Made by a program: the position numbers and the translations under genes
NCBI GenBank assembly: GCA_017962235.1
Contig: JAGCVS010000010.1
Coordinates: 124,001 to 188,000 of the forward strand
Source of the DNA: Bacteroidales bacterium
GTDB taxonomy: Bacteria; Bacteroidota; Bacteroidia; Bacteroidales; UBA932
Direction of reading: 5' to 3'
Length of the DNA stretch: 64,000 nt
Part shown: one piece after another, positions 32,867-41,286 of the stretch
How positions within the stretch are numbered: the stretch's first letter is position 1
Layout: the number at the start of each line of letters is the position of its first letter
Notes under the pieces: generated by a model
Told to the model about the DNA's origin: nothing
The model's input: the letters and a program-made list of their open reading frames with translations, nothing else
Database searches by the model: none

Positions 32867-33700
32867 ATGAACAAGCGGACAAAGGTTGCCCTGGTGTATG
32901 ACTTCGACGGCACCCTGTCGCCGGGGAACATGCAGGAATACGGCTTTATCCAGGCGCTGGGCAAGTCGCCGGAGGAGTTCTGGCACAAGAGCAACAGCAT
33001 CAGCGAAGAGCTGGAGGTGAACAGCATCCTCGCCTACATGAAAATCATGATAGACGAGGCGCGCAAGGCCAACATCTCCCTCAAGCGGGAGTCATTTGTG
33101 GAGTTCGGCCGCAACATAGAGCTGTATCCCGGCGTGCGCGAATGGTTCGCCATGGTGAACGATTACGGCGCCGAGAGGGGGGTGAAGGTAGAGCACTACA
33201 TCATATCCTCCGGCCTCACGGAGATGATAGAGGGCTCTCCCATAGGCGGCGAGTTCAAGAAGGTGTTTGCCAGCTCTTTCCTCTACAACGACAAGGGGAA
33301 CGCCGTATGGCCCGCCGTGGCGGTGGATTTCACTGCAAAGACGCAGTTCCTGTTCAAGATAACCAAGGGCATCATGGACATCGCGGACAACCGCAGGGTG
33401 AACGAGAGCGTGCCGGACGAGGACAAGCCGGTCCCCTTCAGCAACATGATCTATTTTGGCGACGGCACCACCGACATCCCCTGCATGAAGATTGTGAAGA
33501 TGTTTGGCGGCAACGCGATAGCGGTATACAACACCCCCTCCAGAATGGCTCTGGCGCAGCAGTTGCTGGCAGAAGACCGCGTAAACTTTATCGCCCCCAC
33601 CGATTATACCGGCGAGGGCGACATGTTTGCCTTGGTAAAGGCGATTATCGATAAAGTAAAAGCCGAATCGGACTATAACAAGCTCAAGTTCCGCAGCTAA
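32867..33700 (+). CDS. HAD-superfamily phosphatase
   Basis: 277 aa. Motif I is VYDFDGTLSPGN (nucleophile Asp12), motif II is the IISSGLTEMI serine block near 104-113, and IYFGDGTTDIPCMKI near 197-211 supplies the acidic motif IV. It should hydrolyse a phosphate ester; substrate unknown. The cap insertion between motifs I and II is helical. It ends the rightward run and its stop overlaps that of pssA by 4 bp in convergent orientation. Confidence 0.88.
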   Translation: MNKRTKVALVYDFDGTLSPGNMQEYGFIQALGKSPEEFWHKSNSISEELEVNSILAYMKIMIDEARKANISLKRESFVEFGRNIELYPGVREWFAMVNDYGAERGVKVEHYIISSGLTEMIEGSPIGGEFKKVFASSFLYNDKGNAVWPAVAVDFTAKTQFLFKITKGIMDIADNRRVNESVPDEDKPVPFSNMIYFGDGTTDIPCMKIVKMFGGNAIAVYNTPSRMALAQQLLAEDRVNFIAPTDYTGEGDMFALVKAIIDKVKAESDYNKLKFRS

Positions 33701-34425
33701 TCTTTAAGGCCCACGATGGCCATAAGGATATACACGCAGAACAGCAGCAGCGTGAACAGTGCGATGTATCCTATGAACATTATTCCGCGGGGAGCCACGG
33801 CGGCTATCCCGGCTACCACTGCAACCACTCCGGCCAGAAGAGCGTAGTGTCTCTTGCCAATCTTTCCCTTCAGGGAGAACATCTTTATGCGGCTCACCAT
33901 GAGTACGCAGAGGGTGCCGGCAATCACCGGAATCACCCAGTCGGTGCTGAGCAGCGCCAGCAGCGCGCTCTGGGCGCCCGCCATGGTACAGCAGTGGCCG
34001 TATGCTATGGCGGATGCGGCAATCATGGCAGAGGCGGGGGTGGGGAGCCCTCTGAACAGAGTCTCTTTCGTGTCATACACGTTGTAGCGTGCCAGACGGA
34101 TGGCGGAGAAGGGGACCAGCAACAGCGGCACGAACGCCAGCGGATGGGATGCCCCCTCGCAGATTGTCTTGAAATACCAGCTGAACATCATCAGCGACGG
34201 GGCCAGGCCGAATGTGATCACATCGCTCAGGGAATCCAGCTGGACCCCGAGGGGCGAGGCGACATTGAGCCGGCGGGCCACCGCGCCGTCGCACAGGTCG
34301 AATACCGCCCCGGCCAGTATAAAGCAGTATGCCTGGTAAAAATAGCCCCACATGGTCAGAATTGAGGCGCATACGCCGCACATCAGGTTCAGGCAGGTAA
34401 TCAGGCTGGGGATGTATTTTTTCAT
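33697..34425 (-). CDS. pssA: CDP-diacylglycerol-serine O-phosphatidyltransferase
   Basis: This 242-aa membrane protein has the CDP-alcohol phosphotransferase signature D-G-x2-A-R-x8-G-x3-D-x3-D as FDLCDGAVARRL then GVQLDSLSDVITFG, near residues 43-70, and about seven membrane helices. It makes phosphatidylserine, the precursor of phosphatidylethanolamine. No phosphatidylserine decarboxylase gene is adjacent. Last gene of the leftward pyrD operon. Confidence 0.93.
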   Translation of the reverse strand: MKKYIPSLITCLNLMCGVCASILTMWGYFYQAYCFILAGAVFDLCDGAVARRLNVASPLGVQLDSLSDVITFGLAPSLMMFSWYFKTICEGASHPLAFVPLLLVPFSAIRLARYNVYDTKETLFRGLPTPASAMIAASAIAYGHCCTMAGAQSALLALLSTDWVIPVIAGTLCVLMVSRIKMFSLKGKIGKRHYALLAGVVAVVAGIAAVAPRGIMFIGYIALFTLLLFCVYILMAIVGLKD

Positions 34426-34437
34426 GTCAGAAACGGT

Positions 34438-35637
34438 TTATTTGATGCCCATCTTGGCGCGGATATCCTTGGGGATGGCGTTCTTGTGCACCATTATGTT
34501 CAGGGTTTTGTGGCGTACGAAAGAGTCGGATGCGTACCACATGCCCTTGTACTTGCCCGTCTCTCCCCAGGAGTTCTTAACCATGAAGAACAGGTTGCCG
34601 TCCTGGTCTTTGGCGGTGCCGTAGATGTGCATGCCGTGGTCATCTGTAGTGGTCTTGTTGTCGTATCCCTGCTGACGCAGCTCCTGGGTCACCTTGATCT
34701 CAGGGGCATCGGCCTTCATCTTCTCCAGCTGTTTTGCCTTATCCTCTGCAGATACGCCCACCCAGCGCTCCTGGTCGCTGCCGGCCGCCTCCACCTCGCT
34801 CAGGTCGGGGTTGACGGCGATGCCGGTGCGGGTGAAGCCCGCCTCGCTAACGTCGGTGCCCCACGCCACGGTGTAGCCCTTGTCTATGGCGTTGTAAATG
34901 ATGTTCATCATATCTTCCAGAGGGACGTTGTAGCTGTAGTCCCAGCGCCAGTTGTCCTCAACTTCCAGTACAAACTGGGTGTAGAAGGGGTGATGGGTGA
35001 AAGAGGTGATGGATACGTAATCCTCAGGCTTGATGCCTAGGGAAGCGGCGTAGCTCTTGGGGGTATACTTCTTTCCGTTGTATTCGAACTCCTCCGGGCA
35101 GGGGCCCAGATATGCATCCAGAATACCCTGCAGAGCTCGTTTCCAAGCGGTGGAGAGCTTCTTGTTGGGGTTCTTGATAACTGCGTCCAGGAAGCCCTTC
35201 ATGCCGTTGCACAGCTCGCTGTGGCGGTTGAGCTTCTCGCCGTAGTTGAGGCCGGGCATAACCTCCTGGGGCACGATTCCGTAATCTTCCCAGATATGGA
35301 ATACATCCTCGCTGGAGCTGCCCTGTGCAAAGTTAAGCACGCCGTCCAGACGGACATATTTCTCTGCCTTGTCGGCGTATGCCTTGCTCACCACAAACAT
35401 CTCTGCCAGATCGGTCTCGGGGCCGCCCATACGCAGGATTTCAGACTCCAGGAAAGAGAGGGTGGAATAGCACCAGCAGGTGCCGCTGCTGGCCTGGTTC
35501 TTCACGGAGGTCACGGGGAGTTCTTTTACCGTGGTGAAAGTGTAATCCTTGGTCTTGAGCTCCTGCCGCTGCTGTGCGGAAAGCAGGGTGGATGATGCTA
35601 ACGCAATGCATCCGATAATGGCAATCAGTTTCTTCAT
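34438..35637 (-). CDS. C1 family papain-like aminopeptidase (bleomycin hydrolase type)
   Basis: 399 aa from the ATG at 35637, with a signal peptide (MKKLIAIIGCIALASSTLLSA). The catalytic Cys54 is in ASSGTCWCYSTLSFLESE, His is in DDHGMHIYG near 330, and Asn is in VKNSWGETGKYKGMWY near 352-367. A secreted or periplasmic member of the aminopeptidase C/bleomycin hydrolase group common in Bacteroidales. It sits 10 bp after cinA in the leftward operon. Confidence 0.9.
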   Translation of the reverse strand: MKKLIAIIGCIALASSTLLSAQQRQELKTKDYTFTTVKELPVTSVKNQASSGTCWCYSTLSFLESEILRMGGPETDLAEMFVVSKAYADKAEKYVRLDGVLNFAQGSSSEDVFHIWEDYGIVPQEVMPGLNYGEKLNRHSELCNGMKGFLDAVIKNPNKKLSTAWKRALQGILDAYLGPCPEEFEYNGKKYTPKSYAASLGIKPEDYVSITSFTHHPFYTQFVLEVEDNWRWDYSYNVPLEDMMNIIYNAIDKGYTVAWGTDVSEAGFTRTGIAVNPDLSEVEAAGSDQERWVGVSAEDKAKQLEKMKADAPEIKVTQELRQQGYDNKTTTDDHGMHIYGTAKDQDGNLFFMVKNSWGETGKYKGMWYASDSFVRHKTLNIMVHKNAIPKDIRAKMGIK

Positions 35638-35647
35638 ATACAATTAT

Positions 35648-36955
35648 TTATAATAATTTTTGTTGCATGAATAATCGCAGCAGGTTAAGGGCGTTGGAGG
35701 CGAACCGCTGCATGTTTACCTCGCGGCTGGCGGAGGCGCTTTTAACCAGTCTGGAGACGACCTCCACTTCGCCGGTGAAGGGGTTGCGGTGCGCCGCCGC
35801 CGTCCAGCAGGTGCCCACCGGTTTTGCGTCGCTGCCGCCAGTTGGACCGGCGATGCCGGTTGTGGCCACGCTCCAGTCGGTGTCCAGCAATATGGACACG
35901 CCGCGCGCCATGGCTTCAGCACATTCGCGACTCACGGCGCCGTATTTTTCAAGTATCTCTTCCGAGACGTTCAGAAGGTTGGTTTTCACCTCGTTGGCGT
36001 AGCTGGTAACGCTCCCTTTGTAATATGCGCTGCTGCCCGGCACGCTGGTTATCAGGTTGGAGACCAGGCCGCCGGTGCATGATTCCGCCGCGGAGATCGT
36101 CTCCTGGTATGCGGCAGCGGGGGGAGCCTGAAGCAGGCGGGGGATAACGGTCTGCAGGGTGTCTTCCCCTTCGCCGTATATGTAGTTGCCCAGCAGGGCA
36201 TAAAGCTCGTTTACAGCCGCCTCCATGGCCTCTTTGCGCCCCTGTTCGTGCGCGCCGTAGAGGGAGAGGCGCAGCCGCACGCCGTAGATGGCGTTGGGCA
36301 GGTAGGCCAGGTGCAGATAATCGGGCAGGGCGCTTTCCCACGCCTCTATGGTCTTTGCCAGCACCGACTCCGCCATGCCAAAGGTGCAGATGGTGCGGTG
36401 CAGTATCTCGTCCATCTCAAAGTGGCTCTTGATGGCTGCGGTTACATCGTCCAAAGCGGCGAGGGTCTCGTACGGGACGCCGGGCATCGAGTAGAGCAGC
36501 GCCCGGTGGCCGTATTTTGCCGCATCGAATGCAAACTCCATGATGGGGGCGGTGCCCAGCTTATTTACAATCACGCGGGCGGTGTCGGGGACATCGGCCT
36601 GCGCGCGGTTGATGTCCAGCATAGCTATGCCGCGGCGGCTCAGGATGCTCTCAATCACCGCCGTCTGCTCCTGGCTGCGGTAGTATCCCTTGGCGCCGGA
36701 TAGGGTGGCCAGGGCCTCTTTTGTGATATCGTCTTTGGTTGGGCCAAGGCCTCCTGTGACTATAACTATATCGTTGTTTTTAAGCAGATTGTCCAGATGT
36801 GAAATAATGGTTTCGCGGTCATCGCCAATGGAAGAAATCCCCTTCACACGCACCCCTATGGAACCCAGCGCACGGGAGATGTGCGAGGAGTTGGTGTCCA
36901 CAATCTGACCTATCAGAATCTCGTCGCCGATGGCGCAAATGGCAGCCGTTTTCAT
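35648..36955 (-). CDS. cinA: CinA-like protein (nicotinamide-nucleotide amidase)
   Basis: 435 aa. The N-terminal molybdopterin-binding-like domain has ICAIGDEILIGQIVDTNSSH and VTGGLGPTKDDITKEA near 75-90; the C-terminal PncC domain has ISAAESCTGGLVSNL near 285-299 and VATTGIAGPTGGSD near 373-386. It deamidates NMN for NAD recycling and cleaves ADP-ribose. Its start overlaps the pyrD stop. Confidence 0.93.
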   Translation of the reverse strand: MKTAAICAIGDEILIGQIVDTNSSHISRALGSIGVRVKGISSIGDDRETIISHLDNLLKNNDIVIVTGGLGPTKDDITKEALATLSGAKGYYRSQEQTAVIESILSRRGIAMLDINRAQADVPDTARVIVNKLGTAPIMEFAFDAAKYGHRALLYSMPGVPYETLAALDDVTAAIKSHFEMDEILHRTICTFGMAESVLAKTIEAWESALPDYLHLAYLPNAIYGVRLRLSLYGAHEQGRKEAMEAAVNELYALLGNYIYGEGEDTLQTVIPRLLQAPPAAAYQETISAAESCTGGLVSNLITSVPGSSAYYKGSVTSYANEVKTNLLNVSEEILEKYGAVSRECAEAMARGVSILLDTDWSVATTGIAGPTGGSDAKPVGTCWTAAAHRNPFTGEVEVVSRLVKSASASREVNMQRFASNALNLLRLFMQQKLL

Positions 36956-37992
36956 TATTTCTTACGCTTTTTGAGATATCGGATGATTCGTTTTACAAAG
37001 CCGGGGCCGTTGTATACGAAGCCTGTGTAGACCTCCACCAGAGAGGCGCCGGCATCCAGCATCTGCGCCGCCTGGGCGGGGGTCATGATGCCGCCGGCAG
37101 CTATGATGGGGAGCAGGCCGTTGCTCTTCTCGTGCACGTATTTCACCGTTTCCAGTGACTTTTCAAACAGCGGAGCGCCGCTCAGGCCTCCTTCACCAAT
37201 CGCGGCAACCGCCTTCTCCGGCGTTTTGAGGCCCTCGCGGCTGCGGGTGGTGTTGGTGGCCACGATGCCGTCTATGCCGTTTATCAGGCACAGGTGGATT
37301 ACCGCATCCAGCTGCTCGTGAGTCAAATCCGGAGATATCTTGAGCAGGATGGGGATGGAGTTCTCGTTGTAACGGCGCACCTCCACCACGCTGTCAATCA
37401 CCTGCGAGAGCATGTCGCCCCCCTGCAACTGCTGCAGATCCTGCACGTTGGGGCAGGAGACATTGAGCACAAAGAAGTCCACAAAGTCGTACAGCAGGGC
37501 CAGCGAGCGGCAGTAATCCTTGTATGCATCCTCGTTTGCGGTGGATGTATTCTTAGATATGTTGGCCGCCACAATCACGCGCGGAGGACGTTTCCGCAGG
37601 GTTTTAAGGGCCGCCTTGGTGCCGTGGTTGTTGATGCCCATCCGGTTTATTATGGCGCGGTCCTTGGGGAGGCGGAACGCGCGCGGGGAAGGGTTTCCAT
37701 CCTGCGCCTCAGGTGTGAGGGAGCCTATCTCCACAAAGCCGAAGCCGAAGTTGGCCAGGTCGTTATAAAGCTCGCCGTTCTTGTCAATACCGGCCGCCAT
37801 GCCCACCGGATTGGGGAATTTTATGCCGAAAAGCTCGCGCTCCAGAGATTTGGAGCGGCGGCAGTATATCATGCGGATAATGGAACGCATCCCGGGGATG
37901 CTGCGGGCGATGCGCAGCAGCGCCAACACAATCTTGTGCGCGGTTTCGGCGGGGAAGAGGAACAGCAGGGGTCGTATCAACAATCTGTACAT
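36955..37992 (-). CDS. pyrD: Dihydroorotate dehydrogenase, class 2
   Basis: 345 aa. The hydrophobic N-terminal helix (LLIRPLLFLFPAETAHKIV) that docks in the membrane, FPNPVGMAAGIDKNGE, FVLNVSCPN with the class 2 catalytic serine, and VATNTTRSREG identify the quinone-dependent enzyme of pyrimidine synthesis. It oxidises dihydroorotate and passes electrons to menaquinone. First gene of the leftward operon pyrD-cinA-C1 peptidase-pssA. Confidence 0.95.
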   Translation of the reverse strand: MYRLLIRPLLFLFPAETAHKIVLALLRIARSIPGMRSIIRMIYCRRSKSLERELFGIKFPNPVGMAAGIDKNGELYNDLANFGFGFVEIGSLTPEAQDGNPSPRAFRLPKDRAIINRMGINNHGTKAALKTLRKRPPRVIVAANISKNTSTANEDAYKDYCRSLALLYDFVDFFVLNVSCPNVQDLQQLQGGDMLSQVIDSVVEVRRYNENSIPILLKISPDLTHEQLDAVIHLCLINGIDGIVATNTTRSREGLKTPEKAVAAIGEGGLSGAPLFEKSLETVKYVHEKSNGLLPIIAAGGIMTPAQAAQMLDAGASLVEVYTGFVYNGPGFVKRIIRYLKKRKK

Positions 37993-38073
37993 ACACTACA
38001 AATATATGAAAAAAATCACGCGCACCTATAATAAACGTGTGCGCGTGCGTGGGAGAATGTATGTGACGGGTGC

Positions 38074-38772
38074 CTACCTGACCTCGTAGGTTCCGTCGGA
38101 GAACAAAATGGTGATCTGGGCGATGCGTTTTCCGCCGGCTACGGCCGGCTGGGCTTTTACGCGATTCTCAGCGGGATATTTTGGCGGCTGAGGAGCCACA
38201 ACCGGCTGAGGAGCAGCCATTTGAGGCGCGGGAGCCACCGGTTTGGGAGCGGGGGTTGCGCTTGGCTGAGCTGCAGGCTGGGAAGCCGGAGAAACGCTCT
38301 GAACGGGCTGAACCGGGGCCTGTACAGGGGCAGTTTGGGGCTGTTGGGGCGCAATCTGAAGCTGCGGATGTATATTGAAAAGGTCTGGTTCATTGGTAGT
38401 TTCTGCGCTCTCTTCAAGCGTAGCTTCAGCTGGTTGCTGAGGGGTGGGGGTGTATGCTTCCTGCCAGAGGCCGGCCTGATCTCCTGCGGGTTGCCAGGAA
38501 TCTTCCTGGTAAGCGTCGGTTTGGGGTTGAGGTTCTGATTGCGAACCGGACGGGGCGGGGAAGTCCCGGTATGCCTTGCCGGTTCCCATGATGAGCCAGT
38601 CGGGGTTCACCTTGGGAAAGGCGGCCATCATCTTATTTATGAATTCGAAGCTCGGCTTGTTCCTCCCGGAGAGTAGGTGAGAGACGCCGGAACGCTGAAC
38701 TCCAATCTTGTCTGCAAACTGGCTCGGGGAAAGCCCTTCCATTGCAAGGAAAAGTTTAAGTCTTTCTTCCAT
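38074..38772 (-). CDS. XRE-family DNA-binding regulator with Pro/Gln/Ala-rich tail
   Basis: 232 aa from the ATG at 38772. Residues about 2-60 form a helix-turn-helix (LSPSQFADKIGVQRSGVSHL, then SGRNKPSFEFINKMMAAFPK). Residues about 70-210 are a Pro/Gln/Ala-rich low-complexity linker, and the end has a short beta-like block, IAQITILFSDGTYEVR. It probably binds as a dimer to the 13-bp palindromes upstream of its own promoter, so autoregulation is likely. The role of the long tail is unknown. Confidence 0.85.
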   Translation of the reverse strand: MEERLKLFLAMEGLSPSQFADKIGVQRSGVSHLLSGRNKPSFEFINKMMAAFPKVNPDWLIMGTGKAYRDFPAPSGSQSEPQPQTDAYQEDSWQPAGDQAGLWQEAYTPTPQQPAEATLEESAETTNEPDLFNIHPQLQIAPQQPQTAPVQAPVQPVQSVSPASQPAAQPSATPAPKPVAPAPQMAAPQPVVAPQPPKYPAENRVKAQPAVAGGKRIAQITILFSDGTYEVR

Positions 38773-38796
38773 ACAAATTTTGTAAACTATCCGATA

Positions 38797-38827
38797 CAAA
38801 TGTAGTAAACCTAAAGTTACAATGCAA
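38797..38827 (-). promoter_or_regulatory. Promoter of the XRE regulator gene
   Basis: Minus strand: TTG (38827-38825), 20-bp spacer, TACATTTG (38804-38797), then the ATG 25 bp downstream. Confidence 0.7.
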
Positions 38828-38834
38828 ATTAATT

Positions 38835-38860
38835 TTGTAAATCACAATTGTAAATTACAA
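38835..38860. promoter_or_regulatory. Tandem 13-bp palindromic operators
   Basis: TTGTAAATCACAA (38835-38847) and TTGTAAATTACAA (38848-38860) abut without a gap. The second is a perfect TTGTAA-n-TTACAA palindrome. A related TACAAATTTTGTA lies at 38772-38784 over the start codon. They sit just upstream of the regulator's -33 box. The remaining AT-rich stretch to 39268 (about 400 bp) has no convincing gene. Confidence 0.65.
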
Positions 38861-39268
38861 AGTTAACCACGGCTGGGGCGCTATTGACAAGCAAAACGGT
38901 GCCAAAATATATTGAAGTGCAGAAGCATATAAATAATCATAAAATACTGAGTATTCGTGTGTTAATATATAGAAAACACCCTATTTATGCCCATCTGGGG
39001 CACTTTTGGGCAAAAAGTTACAATTCTGCCCTCTTGAAATATGTGCTAATAGTTTATATAAACCATATAAATTACTGAAAATACGCTATTTAGAAGTATG
39101 AGTAATAGTGTATAACCAAAAGTTATGCAACATTTTTAACAATTGTGGCACAAAGTGGCCCAAACAAATGTTAATACCCTAATACGTCTGTATTGTTGCC
39201 AAATTTGGTATACCGCTTTACAAAAGTCTACAAACTGACAACCTAAAGCGATACTTTAAATAATTATT

Positions 39269-39300
39269 TTGTCGAAATTTTTGTGCATTTTTTATCTTTG
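39269..39300 (+). promoter_or_regulatory. Promoter of queA
   Basis: TTG (39269-39271), 21-bp spacer and TATCTTTG (39293-39300), 18 bp before the queA ATG. Confidence 0.7.
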
Positions 39301-39318
39301 TTTCAAACAAGAGAAAAC

Positions 39319-40545
39319 ATGGCGGTTAACATCGATATTAACGATTACGAATATCCCCTCCCCGAGGGGCGGATTGCCCGGTATCCTTTGCCTAACAGGG
39401 ACGATTCCAGCCTTCTAGTTAACCTGGGGGGCGATTTTGCCAAGGAGCAGTTCAGAAACATTGCGGGCTATCTGCCCCAGGAAGGCCTGATGATATTCAA
39501 TGAAACCAAGGTGATACCCGCCCGGTTGTTCTTTAAGCGGGATACCGGCGCCCTGATAGAAATCTTCTGTCTTGAACCGTACGAACCATCTGATTATCAA
39601 ATATGTTTTGCGTGTGACCGGAGTTGTCGCTTCAAGTGTATGGTGGGTAATCTCAAGCGCTTCAAGGGGGCTGTAAAGCTGGTCACGGACCATTGTTTTG
39701 GCGATGACCGGCAGAAGCTGGAGTCATATGACCTTACCGCCACTCTTGTGGAGCGTATAGACAATACATGTATAGTGGAGTTCACCTGGCAGGGCGGCGA
39801 TTCGTTCTCGAAAGTGATGGAGATGTGCGGCAATATGCCCATTCCGCCCTATCTGAACCGCGATACGGAGGATCTGGACTATACCCGCTATCAGACCACT
39901 TATGCCCGCTGGGAGGGCTCTGTGGCGGCCCCTACGGCCGGTTTACACTTTACCGACAGGGTAATGGACAGTATACGCGCACGCGGCATCGATATAGATT
40001 ATGTCACGCTCCACGTGGGTGCCGGCACTTTCTTGCCTGTCAAGGGTGACAATGTGGCGGAACATCACATGCACAGCGAACCCTTCGTGGTCTCCAAAGC
40101 CTTTCTGGAGAAGCTTCTGGTGTATATCGGCAGCGGCCGCGTAATATCGGTGGGAACCACCTCCACCCGGACTCTGGAGTCGCTCTATTATCTGGGTGTC
40201 CACTGTATTGAAAAAGGCGCTCCGGGGGTGGTGGAGCAGTGGGAACCATACCGCGAAGAGGGTTATGCGGTAACCACAAAAGAGTCGATATCTGCTTTAA
40301 TTAAATATCTTAGCGATAATAATTTAGATAAGATTACCGCACGTACAAGATTAATTATTGTTCCGGGCTTTGTTTACAGGATTGTGGACTATCTGGTTAC
40401 AAATTTCCATCAGCCCAAGAGCACGTTGCTGCTGCTCATCGCCGCCTTCATAGGTGACGGCTGGCGCGACATGTACCGCTTTGCCCTGGACAATGGCTTC
40501 CGATTCCTCAGTTATGGAGATTCGTCTCTTTTAAAGAGACGTTAG
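39319..40545 (+). CDS. queA: tRNA preQ1 ribosyltransferase-isomerase QueA
   Basis: 408 aa from the ATG at 39319. Diagnostic blocks include YEYPLPEGRIARYPLPNRDD, FNETKVIPARLFF, PPYLNRDTEDLDYTRYQTTYA, GSVAAPTAGLHFT, VTLHVGAGTFLPVKGDN and NFHQPKSTLLLLIAAFIG. It transfers the ribosyl part of SAM to preQ1 in tRNA to form epoxyqueuosine. Other queuosine genes are not in the window. The end of the gene contains the inverted repeat CGTCTCTTT/AAAGAGACG (40523-40541), possibly part of a terminator. Confidence 0.96.
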   Translation: MAVNIDINDYEYPLPEGRIARYPLPNRDDSSLLVNLGGDFAKEQFRNIAGYLPQEGLMIFNETKVIPARLFFKRDTGALIEIFCLEPYEPSDYQICFACDRSCRFKCMVGNLKRFKGAVKLVTDHCFGDDRQKLESYDLTATLVERIDNTCIVEFTWQGGDSFSKVMEMCGNMPIPPYLNRDTEDLDYTRYQTTYARWEGSVAAPTAGLHFTDRVMDSIRARGIDIDYVTLHVGAGTFLPVKGDNVAEHHMHSEPFVVSKAFLEKLLVYIGSGRVISVGTTSTRTLESLYYLGVHCIEKGAPGVVEQWEPYREEGYAVTTKESISALIKYLSDNNLDKITARTRLIIVPGFVYRIVDYLVTNFHQPKSTLLLLIAAFIGDGWRDMYRFALDNGFRFLSYGDSSLLKRR

Positions 40546-40604
40546 GCATTGTATTTGTTGGATTTTTTTGCATATTTGTAGAAATATCGGATACAACAAA
40601 GGCG

Positions 40605-41285
40605 ATGTTCGGTTTTTTAAACAGATTTGCGGTCAATAAAGGTCTCGCGCTGCTGCTCAGTTCAGTGGCCCTGGCGGTGCTGTGCGCCGTTATTTGCGCC
40701 GCTGTGGTGCGCGGACGCATGGCGGTAAGGCAAATCCTCAATTACATCTGCAAGGCGGTTGTGGCGGTGGCTGCGGCCGTCCTTTTCGGTTTTCTGGTGT
40801 CGCTCATCCCGGTAAAGGGATTGTGGCTGGAGGTTGTGTTCTATGCGGCCCTGGCAGTGGTGCTGGTGGCGTCAGTATGGGTATACATCGCCGGTCATAA
40901 GGCCGCGCTGCGTAAGGCAACGGCCAATTCCCTCCGTACCAGCGCGGCCGGCACCGCGGCGGAGAAGCATGCGCTGGGATGGTCGTTCGGTATCTGCACC
41001 GCCCTTGTGATTGCCTCCGCATTTGCCCTGGCAATGGGTTGGGAGTTCTATCTGATAATGTTCCCGGTGGCTGTGGCGGCCGTGGGGTTGCTGCTGCACA
41101 CCCTGCTGCGCTGGCGCCTCTGGTATGCCTTGTGCGCAATCGCGATTGCCGCATTTGCCGTCTGCTTCCTGCTGGACAAGCTCGCGGCGGTGGATTTTGC
41201 GGCGCTGCCGGTGCTCACAGGCACCTTAGCGGCTGCTGCACTGTTGGTTGCGGCTCTTGTATCTCTTACTTTCAATAAGCGGTAG
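40605..41285 (+). CDS. Hypothetical integral membrane protein
   Basis: 226 aa, Ala/Val/Leu-rich with about seven predicted membrane helices and short loops; the longest hydrophilic loop is near residues 88-118. No transporter motif is recognised. It starts 59 bp after queA and ends 1 bp before the acyltransferase gene start, so it is probably co-transcribed with it and may act in lipid or envelope work (inference). Confidence 0.7.
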   Translation: MFGFLNRFAVNKGLALLLSSVALAVLCAVICAAVVRGRMAVRQILNYICKAVVAVAAAVLFGFLVSLIPVKGLWLEVVFYAALAVVLVASVWVYIAGHKAALRKATANSLRTSAAGTAAEKHALGWSFGICTALVIASAFALAMGWEFYLIMFPVAVAAVGLLLHTLLRWRLWYALCAIAIAAFAVCFLLDKLAAVDFAALPVLTGTLAAAALLVAALVSLTFNKR

Positions 41286-41286
41286 A

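Noticed and set aside
31028..32986. 652-aa open frame on the minus strand
   Set aside because: Antisense to the phosphosugar mutase, with no recognisable motif.
38884..39078. 64-codon frame in the XRE-queA gap
   Set aside because: TTG start, AT-rich, no ribosome site or motif; treated as non-coding.
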